In this document: positions 16,927-24,298 of the stretch, one piece after another
How positions within the stretch are numbered: the first letter of the stretch is position 1
Layout of the letters: each line of letters starts with the position of its first letter
NCBI GenBank assembly: GCA_021324815.1
Contig: JAJPIJ010000039.1
Coordinates: 1-47,032 of the forward strand
Length of the DNA: 47,032 nt
Origin: Gammaproteobacteria bacterium
GTDB taxonomy: Bacteria; Pseudomonadota; Gammaproteobacteria; JAJPIJ01
Reading direction: 5' to 3'
Program-made: the position numbers and the translations under genes
Notes under the pieces: generated by a model
Told to the model about the DNA's origin: nothing
The model's database searches: none
What the model saw: the letters and a program-made list of their open reading frames with translations, nothing else

Positions 16927-17361
16927 TCAACCCGGCGTGTTTTCTTCCACCCAGCGGACACCGGCCTCCAGTTGTTCCTTTTTCCAGAACGGCGCGCGCG
17001 ACTTGAGGTCTTCGATCAAGAAGCGGCAGGCGGCGAAGGCGTCGGCGCGGTGCGCCGACCACGCGGCCACCAGCACGATCGGATCGCCGGGCTTCAGATC
17101 GCCCACGCGGTGCAGGATCAGGGCGTCGTTGACCGGCCAGCGCCGCATCGCCTCCTCGGCGATGCGCGCGAGATGCTTCTCCGTCATGCCGGCATAATGC
17201 TCCAGGCGCATCGCCTGCACGCGATCATCGCCGCTCATGTCGCGCATCGTGCCCACGAACACGGCGGCGGCGCCGCAGGCGCCCGGCTTGAGCGCCTTTC
17301 GCTCATAGGCCGCCACTTCCGTCCAGGGTTCGAAAGGCTGCTCGCGCACCTCGATTTTCAT
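16927..17361 (-). CDS. moaE: Molybdopterin synthase catalytic subunit MoaE
   Basis: With MoaD it inserts two sulfurs into cyclic pyranopterin monophosphate to make molybdopterin. The 144 aa length is normal. Diagnostic stretches are GACGAAAVFVGTMRD, LEHYAGMTEKHLARIAEEA, LILHRVGDLKPGD and the catalytic C-terminal SAHRADAFAACRFLIEDLKSRAPFWKKE (quoted in parts: SAHRADAF, FLIEDLKSRAPFWKKE). It starts three bases after the moaD stop, so the synthase subunits are made together. Confidence 0.96.
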   Translation of the reverse strand: MKIEVREQPFEPWTEVAAYERKALKPGACGAAAVFVGTMRDMSGDDRVQAMRLEHYAGMTEKHLARIAEEAMRRWPVNDALILHRVGDLKPGDPIVLVAAWSAHRADAFAACRFLIEDLKSRAPFWKKEQLEAGVRWVEENTPG

Positions 17362-17364
17362 GGC

Positions 17365-17598
17365 TCAGCCACCCGTCACCGGCGGGAAAAAGGCGACTTC
17401 ATCGCCGTCCGCGAGCGATTTACCGCGCCCGGCGTATTCCTTGTTGATCGCGACCAGCGTATTCGGCGGCATCGCCGCGCCGCCGGTCACCTGCGCCCAC
17501 ACCTGCTCGGCGGTGACGCCCGCGGCGGCGTTCACGTCGACCTCCCGCCGGCCGAACCGCTCGGCCAGGCTCGCCAAGAACTTCACCTTCACTCTCAT
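17365..17598 (-). CDS. moaD: Molybdopterin synthase sulfur carrier subunit MoaD
   Basis: A 77 aa ubiquitin-fold protein, [17 protein letters not shown] at the N-terminus and FFPPVTGG at the C-terminus, whose terminal glycine is thiocarboxylated by MoeB. It is directly coupled to moaE and is therefore the standard molybdopterin synthase small subunit, in contrast to the AOR-linked MoaD-like protein at 13372-13623. It is transcribed divergently from moaC across 71 bp. Confidence 0.95.
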   Translation of the reverse strand: MRVKVKFLASLAERFGRREVDVNAAAGVTAEQVWAQVTGGAAMPPNTLVAINKEYAGRGKSLADGDEVAFFPPVTGG

Positions 17599-17669
17599 GC
17601 GCCTATTCTACGCCCCTGCCACTTTTCGTGAGAAAGCTCTATTCTAAACAAACCCTGAAGAACCATCTC

Positions 17670-18152
17670 ATGGCCAGACTGACCCATCTCAATAAAAAAG
17701 GCGAGGCGCGCATGGTGGACGTGTCCGCCAAGGCCATTACCCACCGCGTGGCCGTGGCCGCGGGCCGCATCCGCATGAAGGCCGCGACCTTGCGCCGCAT
17801 CCAGACCGCCGGCCACAAGAAAGGCGACGTGCTGGCGGTGGCGCGCGTGGCCGGCATCATGGCGGCCAAGCAGACCCCGGAGTTGATTCCCTTGTGCCAC
17901 CCACTGTCGATCACGCGCGTGGAAATCGAATTGACGCCGGAGAAGGAAAAGAGCGCCGTGCACTGCCGCGCCACCGTCGAGACGGACGGCAAGACCGGCG
18001 TGGAGATGGAGGCGCTGCTGGCCGTGGAAATCGCGCTGCTCACGATTTACGACATGTGCAAGGCAGTCGATCGCGGCATGACGATCGAGGGCGTGCGCCT
18101 CATGGAGAAGTCCGGCGGCCGCAGCGGCACCTGGCAACGCCGGAAAAATTGA
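17670..18152 (+). CDS. moaC: Cyclic pyranopterin monophosphate synthase MoaC
   Basis: Converts the MoaA product 3',8-cH2GTP to cyclic pyranopterin monophosphate. The 160 aa from ATG 17670 match the usual 160-161. Recognised motifs are [36 protein letters not shown] and [20 protein letters not shown] with the final [10 protein letters not shown]. An upstream GTG at 17628 would add an unsupported 14 residues. It is divergent from moaDE and followed by two family A palindromes. Confidence 0.96.
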   Translation: MARLTHLNKKGEARMVDVSAKAITHRVAVAAGRIRMKAATLRRIQTAGHKKGDVLAVARVAGIMAAKQTPELIPLCHPLSITRVEIELTPEKEKSAVHCRATVETDGKTGVEMEALLAVEIALLTIYDMCKAVDRGMTIEGVRLMEKSGGRSGTWQRRKN

Positions 18153-18202
18153 TCGGTGCCACATATTCACAGTTCATCTTGTTAATATCAAAAAATTAGG
18201 GA

Positions 18203-18234
18203 CCGTTCGTGCTGAGGTATCGAAGCATGAACGG
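18203..18234. repeat. Dispersed palindromic repeat, family A, copy 4
   Basis: Arms CCGTTCGTGC (18203-18212) and GCATGAACGG (18225-18234) pair with a single G-T type mismatch, loop core TGAGGTATCGAA. It is the clearest example of the family and lies between convergent moaC and the cupin gene. Confidence 0.75.
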
Positions 18235-18250
18235 AATCATATGGACGTGG

Positions 18251-18280
18251 CGTTCGCCCTTCTATACATCAGGGCGAACG
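18251..18280. repeat. Dispersed palindromic repeat, family A, copy 5 (variant loop)
   Basis: Perfect 10 bp arms CGTTCGCCCT (18251-18260) and AGGGCGAACG (18271-18280) with loop TCTATACATC. It sits directly after copy 4, so the two form a pair, as copies 2 and 3 do upstream of moeA. Confidence 0.7.
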
Positions 18281-18296
18281 GTTGTTTGAAACAAAT

Positions 18297-18737
18297 TTAA
18301 GGCTTGAAAATATTAGTGGCCGTCGGCCCGACACCCGATTCCTGGTAAACCACCTCGCCATCGCGCGCCCACAAATAATGCGGCACGTTGGCCGGCGCGA
18401 CGTAGACCGAGCCCGCCGGCACCGCGACCATCTTGTCCTCGGCAAAACTTTCACCGAAGCCGACGTACAAAGTGCCGGACAGCACCGTGGTGTTGCGCTC
18501 ATCCGGATGTGTATGCAATGGAACGTGCGTGCCCCTGGCCAGTTTGACGCGCAGCAAATAAAGTCCGGCGCCCTTCTCCGAACCCAGCATCCAGGTTGCT
18601 CGTAACCCCGGCACGGCCGGCGGACTGATCCATTGCTGCTTTTCCGGTGAAATCGGCTTGGGTGCGTCATTCTGCGCAACTGCCAGATTCACGCCCAAGC
18701 CGGCGGTCAACAAAACAACTTCGAGAAACCGCCTCAC
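18297..18737 (-). CDS. Secreted cupin-domain protein
   Basis: A 146 aa protein with a cleavable signal peptide (FLEVVLLTAGLGVNLAVAQ, cleavage near residue 21) and a single cupin barrel. The cupin metal-site motif HVPLHTHPDERNTTVLSGTL is present, with the second motif around PANVPHYLW providing the later histidine. It therefore probably binds a divalent metal in the periplasm; substrate and activity are unknown. The GTG start overlaps the glycosyltransferase stop in GTGA, so the pair is translationally coupled. Confidence 0.8.
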   Translation of the reverse strand: MRRFLEVVLLTAGLGVNLAVAQNDAPKPISPEKQQWISPPAVPGLRATWMLGSEKGAGLYLLRVKLARGTHVPLHTHPDERNTTVLSGTLYVGFGESFAEDKMVAVPAGSVYVAPANVPHYLWARDGEVVYQESGVGPTATNIFKP

Positions 18738-19480
18738 GATCCGCCGGCCTGTGGCCTGGATGGCTGGTCGTTCGATTGTGGCGGTTCCCGGCGTCCGCCA
18801 TACCAGAAGCTGAGCACGTCACGGCGTTTGAAGGAATTCAGGCCGCCGGCGGCGAGATCAAGAAATTGTTTGAGAAATTCCCGGCCTGAATACATTTGAA
18901 ACTTGCGGCTGGAGGTGATGACGGACTGTGGCAATATCACGAAACGTCCATGCTTCTGCAAAGCGAAGCTCAAATGTATTTCCTCGCTGGCATAGTACTG
19001 CTCGTCATACCCGCCCACCGCCTCGAAGGCGTCGCGCCTTGCAAACGTGAAGCAGCCACAGGCCAGATTGAACTGGCGCATGGTGCCGGCGATAAACCCC
19101 GCCAGCGTCCTGCCCCACAACGGCGCCTCTTGATCCATTTCCAATCGCGCCCCGCCGCCGACCGCGCCCTGACGCAGAGCTGCAAGAGCAGCCTTCAATG
19201 TTGCAGCGGGCAATAAAGTGTCGGCATCGACAAAGATCAGGACATCTCCATGCGCAGCCCGCGCGCCGGCATTGCGCACTGCTGAAATCTTCCGCAAATT
19301 GACAGGAACTATCGCGGCGCCGAATGAGCGGGCTATTTCATCTGTCCGATCCGTCGAGGCATCATCGACGACGATCACCTCATGCGGTTCGCCTGCCGCA
19401 TCCGCCGATGCCCGCACCGTACGCAGGCACTGCCCGATCTGGGCCTCCTCATTGTGCGCCGGAATTACGAACGACAGCAT
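18734..19480 (-). CDS. Family 2 glycosyltransferase
   Basis: A 248 aa GT-A fold enzyme. It starts MLSFVIPAHNEEAQIGQCL, with nucleotide-sugar residues in VIVVDDASTDRTDEIA, the metal-binding DADT motif near residue 90, and a late GGYDEQYYASEEIHLSFAL acceptor-loop segment. No strong membrane helices are seen except a hydrophobic LAGFIAGTM stretch. The start has an AGGAGG site four bases upstream. Donor and acceptor sugars are not predictable. It is coupled to the downstream cupin gene. Confidence 0.88.
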   Translation of the reverse strand: MLSFVIPAHNEEAQIGQCLRTVRASADAAGEPHEVIVVDDASTDRTDEIARSFGAAIVPVNLRKISAVRNAGARAAHGDVLIFVDADTLLPAATLKAALAALRQGAVGGGARLEMDQEAPLWGRTLAGFIAGTMRQFNLACGCFTFARRDAFEAVGGYDEQYYASEEIHLSFALQKHGRFVILPQSVITSSRKFQMYSGREFLKQFLDLAAGGLNSFKRRDVLSFWYGGRREPPQSNDQPSRPQAGGS

Positions 19481-19514
19481 GAGTCCTCCTGCAAAATCAG
19501 GCGAGAAGGGTTAC

Positions 19515-19802
19515 TCACGCAACCCGCAGCACGAGGCGCTTGCCGCATGCCTTGACATAGCGTCGCAGCGTCGCAATGGACGGCGAGTGTTTCCCCGTGG
19601 CCAGCGAGCGCTCGAGGCGCGCCACCGCGGGAGCATGGGTTCCCATCCTCTGGGCGACCTGCGCTTGCGTGAGCCCGGCTTCCTGGCGCGCTTTCAACAA
19701 CGCATCGAGAAGCATGGCTTCCTCCCGCTCAATGCGTTCAACCTCCGCCCGGACACCGGGGCGGCGCATCAACTTTCTGACAATCTGATCATGCGTTCGC
19801 AC
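19515..19802 (-). CDS. XRE-family DNA-binding protein, HigA-like orphan antitoxin
   Basis: A 95 aa protein with a helical N-terminus (IEREEAMLLDALLKARQEAG) and a helix-turn-helix in LTQAQVAQRMGTHAPAVARLE, followed by SPSIATLRRYVKACGKRLVLRV. This layout is typical of HigA/XRE antitoxins that work with a RelE/HigB toxin encoded just upstream. No toxin is there: the upstream position holds a 50-codon ORF unlike RelE. Start is GTG 19802; an in-frame ATG lies at M12 (19769). Confidence 0.8.
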   Translation of the reverse strand: MRTHDQIVRKLMRRPGVRAEVERIEREEAMLLDALLKARQEAGLTQAQVAQRMGTHAPAVARLERSLATGKHSPSIATLRRYVKACGKRLVLRVA

Positions 19803-19941
19803 GTTTGATCTCCTTCATTCGCGCCGCGGCAAGCGAGATGATTGAGCATGGCTCACCACCGGCAAGAAACAAGGTGATGGCCGTATCAAGTTGGCGCTTG
19901 GCCACATCAATCTTATGCAATCTCACCGTGATGTCTTGCAC
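19789..19941 (-). pseudogene. Short ORF, probable truncated remnant of a small conserved protein
   Basis: A 50-codon frame from GTG 19941 to TGA 19789, overlapping the start of the XRE gene by 14 bases. The peptide segment HKIDVAKRQLDTAITLFLAG, then GEPCSIISLAAA, resembles the N-terminus of a family of small bacterial proteins of about 90-100 aa that I recall only by pattern (…AKRQLE.AI.LFF…DPVSIHTLAAAA). The family continues well beyond this point, whereas here the frame ends, which suggests truncation. No start with a clear ribosome site is visible, so it may not be translated. Confidence 0.35.
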
Positions 19942-20016
19942 TACAGCCTAACTTGTTATAGAGCGCGGATTTGCTGCATAACATGACTCATTGCTGTTGA
20001 TCACGGCACGGCTCCC

Positions 20017-20406
20017 TTAGTCGTACTTGAGGTATTTGAAGCGCGGATCATCGGGCGTGCCTTCGAGCGCCGTGCCCTCCTCCTTGCCCGGCTGCCAATG
20101 GATCACTTCCTCGATCTTCTTCGCCAGTTGGAAGTCCTTTTCGGTCACGCCCTTGGCGGCGTGGTTCATCAGCTTCACGATCACGAAGGCGTACGAGACC
20201 GTCAGATCGGGATGATGGAAGGCCGCCTCGGCGAGATGGCCGACGGTGTTGACAACCATCAACGTGCCCTTCCAACTGTGGGTCTTGTATTTGCGACGGA
20301 TCCAGCCGTCCTCGAAATACCAATGCGGCAATTCCTCCTTGAGCCGCGCCTCGATTTCCTCCTTGCTGTACACCTCGTCCGCTGTTTTCTTGCGCCACTG
20401 TGCCAT
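20017..20406 (-). CDS. 4a-hydroxytetrahydrobiopterin dehydratase (pterin carbinolamine dehydratase)-like protein
   Basis: A 129 aa soluble PCD/DCoH-fold protein. The active-site region HLAEAAFHHPDLTVSYAFVIVKL (quoted around HLAEAAFHHPDLTVSY) has the paired histidines and proline of the family, followed by TEKDFQLAKKIEEVI. Classical PCDs recycle the pterin cofactor of aromatic amino acid hydroxylases; none is present here. Placement next to Moco and methanopterin-type genes fits proposed roles in pterin cofactor metabolism. ATG 20406 is preceded by GGAGGAGG. The C-terminal 20 residues (GTPDDPRFKYLKYD) are longer than in minimal PCDs. Confidence 0.85.
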   Translation of the reverse strand: MAQWRKKTADEVYSKEEIEARLKEELPHWYFEDGWIRRKYKTHSWKGTLMVVNTVGHLAEAAFHHPDLTVSYAFVIVKLMNHAAKGVTEKDFQLAKKIEEVIHWQPGKEEGTALEGTPDDPRFKYLKYD

Positions 20407-20488
20407 ATCAATAACCTCCTCCCGCCAGTCGTCGCGGGATCTGCGTACAACCTATCTCAAAATGCCGCCAGAACATGAAAGCCGCTAC

Positions 20489-21217
20489 TTAGGTAACATT
20501 CGCCCTTCGATACCCCGGGGCGAACGGTATTTTGAGATGGGTTCTATTCATATGCATGCGGCTGCGCACCTGCCTCAATCGTTCAACGTCCAGGGTTTCG
20601 GTCCTGCGCCCGCTGCCGCACAGCGCGCCGCGAAAACCCAGATAATCCGGCGTCAGGGCCAGCAACGGCTCAATGTCCTCCAGCCGCAAACTGCCCGCCA
20701 GGCCACAATATAATCCCGCCTGCCGCGCCTGCGCCACAAAGCCGGACAGCGCGTGATCGGACACGAGCTGCCGCAGGCTGCCGCGATTCTTGGCGGCGGT
20801 GTCCACCATCACGCCGTGCAGGCCTGCCGTGGCAACGTCACTGATCTCAAGCATGGGATAGACATCCGCGAACAGCACCGCCACCAGCCGCCTGCCGGAG
20901 CGCGACAATTCACGCAGCACGGGCAGCAGTTGCGCGCGCTGCTGCGCATTGAATAATCCGACCTTGATGAAGTCCACGCCCAGCTCGGAGAGATGATTCA
21001 CCGCCGCAACGGTATCCTCCGCATCCAATTCATCGCCGATGGTGGCGCTGACCGGCGCGCGCCCGTCGATGAATTTGACGACCGAGCGCGCGACTTCCGC
21101 GGACACCGCGCCCAGCGCGCCGGCCTCCGGCTCCTTCAGATCGATGATGTCGGCGCCATGTTCAAGCGCGAGGCGCGCCTCGAACAATGAACGCACGCTG
21201 GCGAGCAGTGCGGTCAT
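20489..21217 (-). CDS. mfnB: (5-formylfuran-3-yl)methyl phosphate synthase, MfnB-like (DUF556)
   Basis: Builds the furan phosphate precursor of methanofuran from glyceraldehyde-3-phosphate; in bacteria it occurs with tetrahydromethanopterin-linked C1 genes. The 242 aa TIM-barrel-type protein shows the family residues: DIIDLKEPEAGALGA with the Asp and Lys pair, DFIKVGLF, and GVMVDTAAKNRGSL. ATG 21217 overlaps the DUF447 stop in ATGA. The last residues (FAPGYRRANVT) are coded by a family A palindrome at 20499-20524, so the native C-terminus may have been altered by repeat insertion. Confidence 0.88.
   Translation of the reverse strand: MTALLASVRSLFEARLALEHGADIIDLKEPEAGALGAVSAEVARSVVKFIDGRAPVSATIGDELDAEDTVAAVNHLSELGVDFIKVGLFNAQQRAQLLPVLRELSRSGRRLVAVLFADVYPMLEISDVATAGLHGVMVDTAAKNRGSLRQLVSDHALSGFVAQARQAGLYCGLAGSLRLEDIEPLLALTPDYLGFRGALCGSGRRTETLDVERLRQVRSRMHMNRTHLKIPFAPGYRRANVT
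20499..20524. repeat. Dispersed palindromic repeat, family A, copy 6, inside the mfnB 3' end
   Basis: Arms TTCGCCC (20499-20505) and GGGCGAA (20518-20524), with TTCGATACCCC between, followed by CGG. It matches the copy at 18251 in its CGCCC arms and provides the last codons of mfnB. Confidence 0.6.
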
Positions 21218-21795
21218 GCCGTGGCCTCCCGCGTGCCGCCGGTTTTGCCGCGATGCGCCTCGATGGCCTCCATCAGCCAGCCCCACGCCAGTTTTTCCCG
21301 TTCACCGGCGGTCTTGTCGATGGCGATGGAGAGATATTGCAGCTCGTCATCAATCTTCTCCCGTGGCAGCATGTGCAGGCGGCTCACCAGGATGGCCGCC
21401 TCCAGCACCGCCGCCTGCGCGCGGTTGAAGCCCTTGAAGGGCGCGTGCGTCTGCCGGTGCACCACGCGGCAGAAAAATTTCGGCCGCACCGGATCGTCCT
21501 CAATTTTTTCCACCTCACACTCCAGATGCGCCAGCGCACCGGCCAGCCGCGCACCATGAATGTGTTTGACGGGCACCACGGGCCAGTCGCGCCGGCCGGT
21601 GAGGCAGCCGGCGATGATGGAGACGTCATCCGTCATGTTGACGACGACGCAGCGCGTGGCTTCGAGATTGTCCAGCGTCGCGGAGGGACGGAAGGGCGCG
21701 AGCACCACGAGGTCCCGCTCCTCGCGCATGCCCATCGGCGCGATGTGCGGCGCGCCCTGCGCGTTGCGGGTCACCAGCACGGTTTCGTAGATCAT
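21214..21795 (-). CDS. DUF447-family protein of the methanopterin/C1 gene group
   Basis: A 193 aa protein with a flavin-reductase-like split barrel pattern: MIYETVLVTRNAQGAPHIAPMGM, LVVLAPFRPSATLDNL, CVVVNMTDDVSIIAG and RLHMLPREKID. DUF447 proteins recur beside tetrahydromethanopterin and methanofuran genes in methylotrophs and archaea, but their reaction is unknown. It overlaps the upstream DUF6513 gene and the downstream mfnB by ATGA junctions, so all three are co-translated. An FMN or pterin ligand is possible but not shown. Confidence 0.82.
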   Translation of the reverse strand: MIYETVLVTRNAQGAPHIAPMGMREERDLVVLAPFRPSATLDNLEATRCVVVNMTDDVSIIAGCLTGRRDWPVVPVKHIHGARLAGALAHLECEVEKIEDDPVRPKFFCRVVHRQTHAPFKGFNRAQAAVLEAAILVSRLHMLPREKIDDELQYLSIAIDKTAGEREKLAWGWLMEAIEAHRGKTGGTREATA

Positions 21796-23228
21796 TTGGC
21801 CGCGCCCTTTTTGCCATGCGGTTTTTTGACGCGCTTCTTCAAGGTTTCTCCTTGCGGTTTGTAGGCATGCAGATCGCCGGGCGCGGCCTTCCTGTCCGGC
21901 GGCACCGCGCAGCCCCAGGACAGCTCCTCGTCCTGCGTGTAGCGCTTGCCGAGCTGCCAGGCGATCTGCGCCTTCGCCAGTTCCACGCCCATGTAAAACG
22001 CATGCGGGGCGTCGTCCTTCAGCAGCCGCAGCCGCGGAAACAAGTCGAACGGATCGCCGCCCCGCTCCAGCCCGTCGCGATTATATACGTGGATGCCCTC
22101 CGCCGTGACCTGCACGCGGTAGCTGGGGTCGCGCACCAGCGCCGCCAGCTCGGCGATTTCCTCCGCGCTGTAGGGAAACGGCTTGCGCTCGTGCAACGCC
22201 AGCAGCGCGCCGTCGTAGCCGCGCGGCAGGCTGCTGTCCTCGCGCGCGGCGTACAGCACGCGGCGCAGGTGATCGAGCTCGCGCACGCAGGCGCGGGCGT
22301 GCGGGCTCACCTGCGTGGTCAAAAGATGGGTGATGCGCAGCTCGGACATGATCCCGAGCAGCACGGCGTTGATGCCGGCGGTGTCGGCGTCGGTGAGTTC
22401 CGACAGATTGCCCACCCCCATCATGATCTCGGCGTCGGGATGGCGCAGGCGCAGATCGTGATAGCGCACGATGGACGCGGTCAGCCCGAAATGGATGGGA
22501 TCGAGGACGCTGTCGGCGATGAACCGCCGCCCCTCGCGGGCCAGCGCGTCCATCGCGCGATACAGCGAATCCATGTCGCCCGCCTGCTCCGGGATGACGA
22601 CGGGCACGGACGCCACCTCCCGCGCCACGTGCAGCGTGCTTTCCTTCAGGCTCAGCAGGTAATCCGCGCCCGCCCGGCCGCCGCGGATCAACTCCTGCGG
22701 CTCCACGGAATCGACGCTCACCCGGTGGCCGGCCTCCTCCAGCGCCTGCACCGCCTCCTCGAGGTGCGGGAAGGGCGTGCCGGGCAGGCAGCCGACGTCG
22801 ATGACGTCGGCGCCGTCGCGCGCATAGTCCGCCGCGCGCGCGAGGATCTCCTCCACGCTGATGCTGGGGGCATCGACGATCTCGGCGAAGATTTGCATGT
22901 CGTGTCGGCTCAGGTCGCGCGTCTGGGCGCCCCTCCCAAAATACGCCGGCAGGTCCTTCAAATCCACCGGCCCCCGCTCCACCGGCACGCCGAGCGCGGC
23001 GCTGACCCTGCCGAGATCGCCGGTGCACAGGCCCGGCACCACGATCCTGGTGGCGCCGCGGACGTCGGTGAGGCGGCGCAGGATCATGTCCGCCGTCATC
23101 AGCGCCGCCACGCTCACGCCGATATTGAGGATTTCATACGTGAACGGCGCGGGCGACAGGCCCTGCATCACCCGCCGCAGGCTGTTCTCGGCAAGCTTGC
23201 CGGTCAGTAACAATAGGTGTTCGGCCAT
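21792..23228 (-). CDS. DUF6513 / dihydropteroate synthase-related protein of the H4MPT gene group
   Basis: A 478 aa protein. The N-terminal ~120 residues (EHLLLLTGKLAENSLRRVMQ) are characteristic of DUF6513, followed by a pterin-binding TIM barrel related to dihydropteroate synthase (SISVEEILARAADYARDGAD with VIDVGCLPG, then SVDSVEP, IADSVLDPIHFG and MMGVGNLSEL). The C-terminus (from about 400) is specific, ending in a Lys-rich tail. In methylotrophs such genes lie in tetrahydromethanopterin clusters and are thought to act in its biosynthesis. M5 (23228) is preferred over 23240. A normal folP is separate at 32545-33375. Confidence 0.87.
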   Translation of the reverse strand: MAEHLLLLTGKLAENSLRRVMQGLSPAPFTYEILNIGVSVAALMTADMILRRLTDVRGATRIVVPGLCTGDLGRVSAALGVPVERGPVDLKDLPAYFGRGAQTRDLSRHDMQIFAEIVDAPSISVEEILARAADYARDGADVIDVGCLPGTPFPHLEEAVQALEEAGHRVSVDSVEPQELIRGGRAGADYLLSLKESTLHVAREVASVPVVIPEQAGDMDSLYRAMDALAREGRRFIADSVLDPIHFGLTASIVRYHDLRLRHPDAEIMMGVGNLSELTDADTAGINAVLLGIMSELRITHLLTTQVSPHARACVRELDHLRRVLYAAREDSSLPRGYDGALLALHERKPFPYSAEEIAELAALVRDPSYRVQVTAEGIHVYNRDGLERGGDPFDLFPRLRLLKDDAPHAFYMGVELAKAQIAWQLGKRYTQDEELSWGCAVPPDRKAAPGDLHAYKPQGETLKKRVKKPHGKKGAAK

Positions 23229-23268
23229 GTTTCGACACACGTTAGCACAGGTCCGCGCGTGCCCGCCG

Positions 23269-24192
23269 CTACCTGGCGGCTGGCCGGATGCCGGCGAGGG
23301 TTTGGGCCGAGATGGCGCGGGCCTGCGTAATGAAATCCTGCACGTAGGGCGCCGCCGCGTCCTCCCGCCGGCAGCCGGCGTGGAGCGTCGCCCACACCCC
23401 CTTGCGGCCGAGCCGGCAGCCGCTGACGTATCCGGCGTCGAGATACTTGCTCACCGCCCAATTCGGCAGCGCCGCCACGCCGCGGCCGCTCGCGACCAGT
23501 TGCACGATGACCGAGGTGAGCTCGGCCGTGCGCCGCGCCGCCGGCCGCACCCGCGCCGGGTTCAGGAAAGCACGGTAGAGATCGAGCCGCTCTTCGCCCA
23601 CGGGATAGGTGATGACCGTTTCATCGCGCAGGTCGGCGGGCTGCACCGATTTGCGCCCCGCCAGCGGGTGGTTGTTGGCCGTGATCAACACCGACTCATA
23701 GCGGAACAGGCGGAAGAAACGCAGGCGCGGATGATCCTCGGGATCGGAGGTGAAGACGAGATCGACGCTACCGTCGAGCAGCGCGGGCAGCGGATCGAAA
23801 CTGTGCGACAGCGACAGGTCCAGCTCGACCTCCGGCCAGCGCTCGCGGTAGGCGTCCATCGACGGCAGCAGCCAGTCGATGCAACTGTGGCAATCGATGG
23901 CGATGTACAGGCGACCGGCGGCGCCGGCCGCGAGGCGCCTGCCTTCGCGCTCGGCGCGCTCCACCTCCGGCAGGACGCGCGCCGCCAGCGCCAGGAAATG
24001 CCGGCCCAGCGGCGTGAACACCAGCGGCCGGCTTTTGCGCACGAAGAGCGCCCCGCCGCAGCGCTCCTCCAGCGCCTTGATCTGATGCGACAGCGCCGAC
24101 GGAGTGAGATGCAGCCGCTCGGCGGCCGGCGCCACCCCGCCGCTGTCGCGGATGGCGGCGAGGCTTTGCAGGTGGCGGATTTCCAGAAACAT
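23269..24192 (-). CDS. metR: LysR-type transcriptional regulator MetR
   Basis: Homocysteine-responsive activator of methionine genes. From ATG 24192 it is 307 aa: N-terminal helix-turn-helix MFLEIRHLQSLAAI...GVAPAAERLHLTPSALSHQI (quoted in two parts) and a LysR substrate domain with AIDCHSCIDWLLPSMD, a hallmark of MetR. It is divergent from metE, with a MetR-type site between. An upstream start at 24243 would extend through the operator and is less likely. Confidence 0.92.
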   Translation of the reverse strand: MFLEIRHLQSLAAIRDSGGVAPAAERLHLTPSALSHQIKALEERCGGALFVRKSRPLVFTPLGRHFLALAARVLPEVERAEREGRRLAAGAAGRLYIAIDCHSCIDWLLPSMDAYRERWPEVELDLSLSHSFDPLPALLDGSVDLVFTSDPEDHPRLRFFRLFRYESVLITANNHPLAGRKSVQPADLRDETVITYPVGEERLDLYRAFLNPARVRPAARRTAELTSVIVQLVASGRGVAALPNWAVSKYLDAGYVSGCRLGRKGVWATLHAGCRREDAAAPYVQDFITQARAISAQTLAGIRPAAR

Positions 24193-24198
24193 GGGACA

Positions 24199-24211
24199 TG
24201 AAAATAATTCA
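24199..24211. promoter_or_regulatory. MetR binding site
   Basis: TGAAAATAATTCA is an exact match to the MetR consensus TGAA-N5-TTCA. It lies seven bases upstream of the metR start and 87 bp upstream of metE, so it can serve both autorepression of metR and activation of metE. Confidence 0.8.
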
Positions 24212-24298
24212 AGTAAGTCAAAAATACAAATCATTTGATTCATGTCCGTGACCGCCCGATACTAGCCGTCCCAATCCTCGAAAACCGGAGCAACGGAC

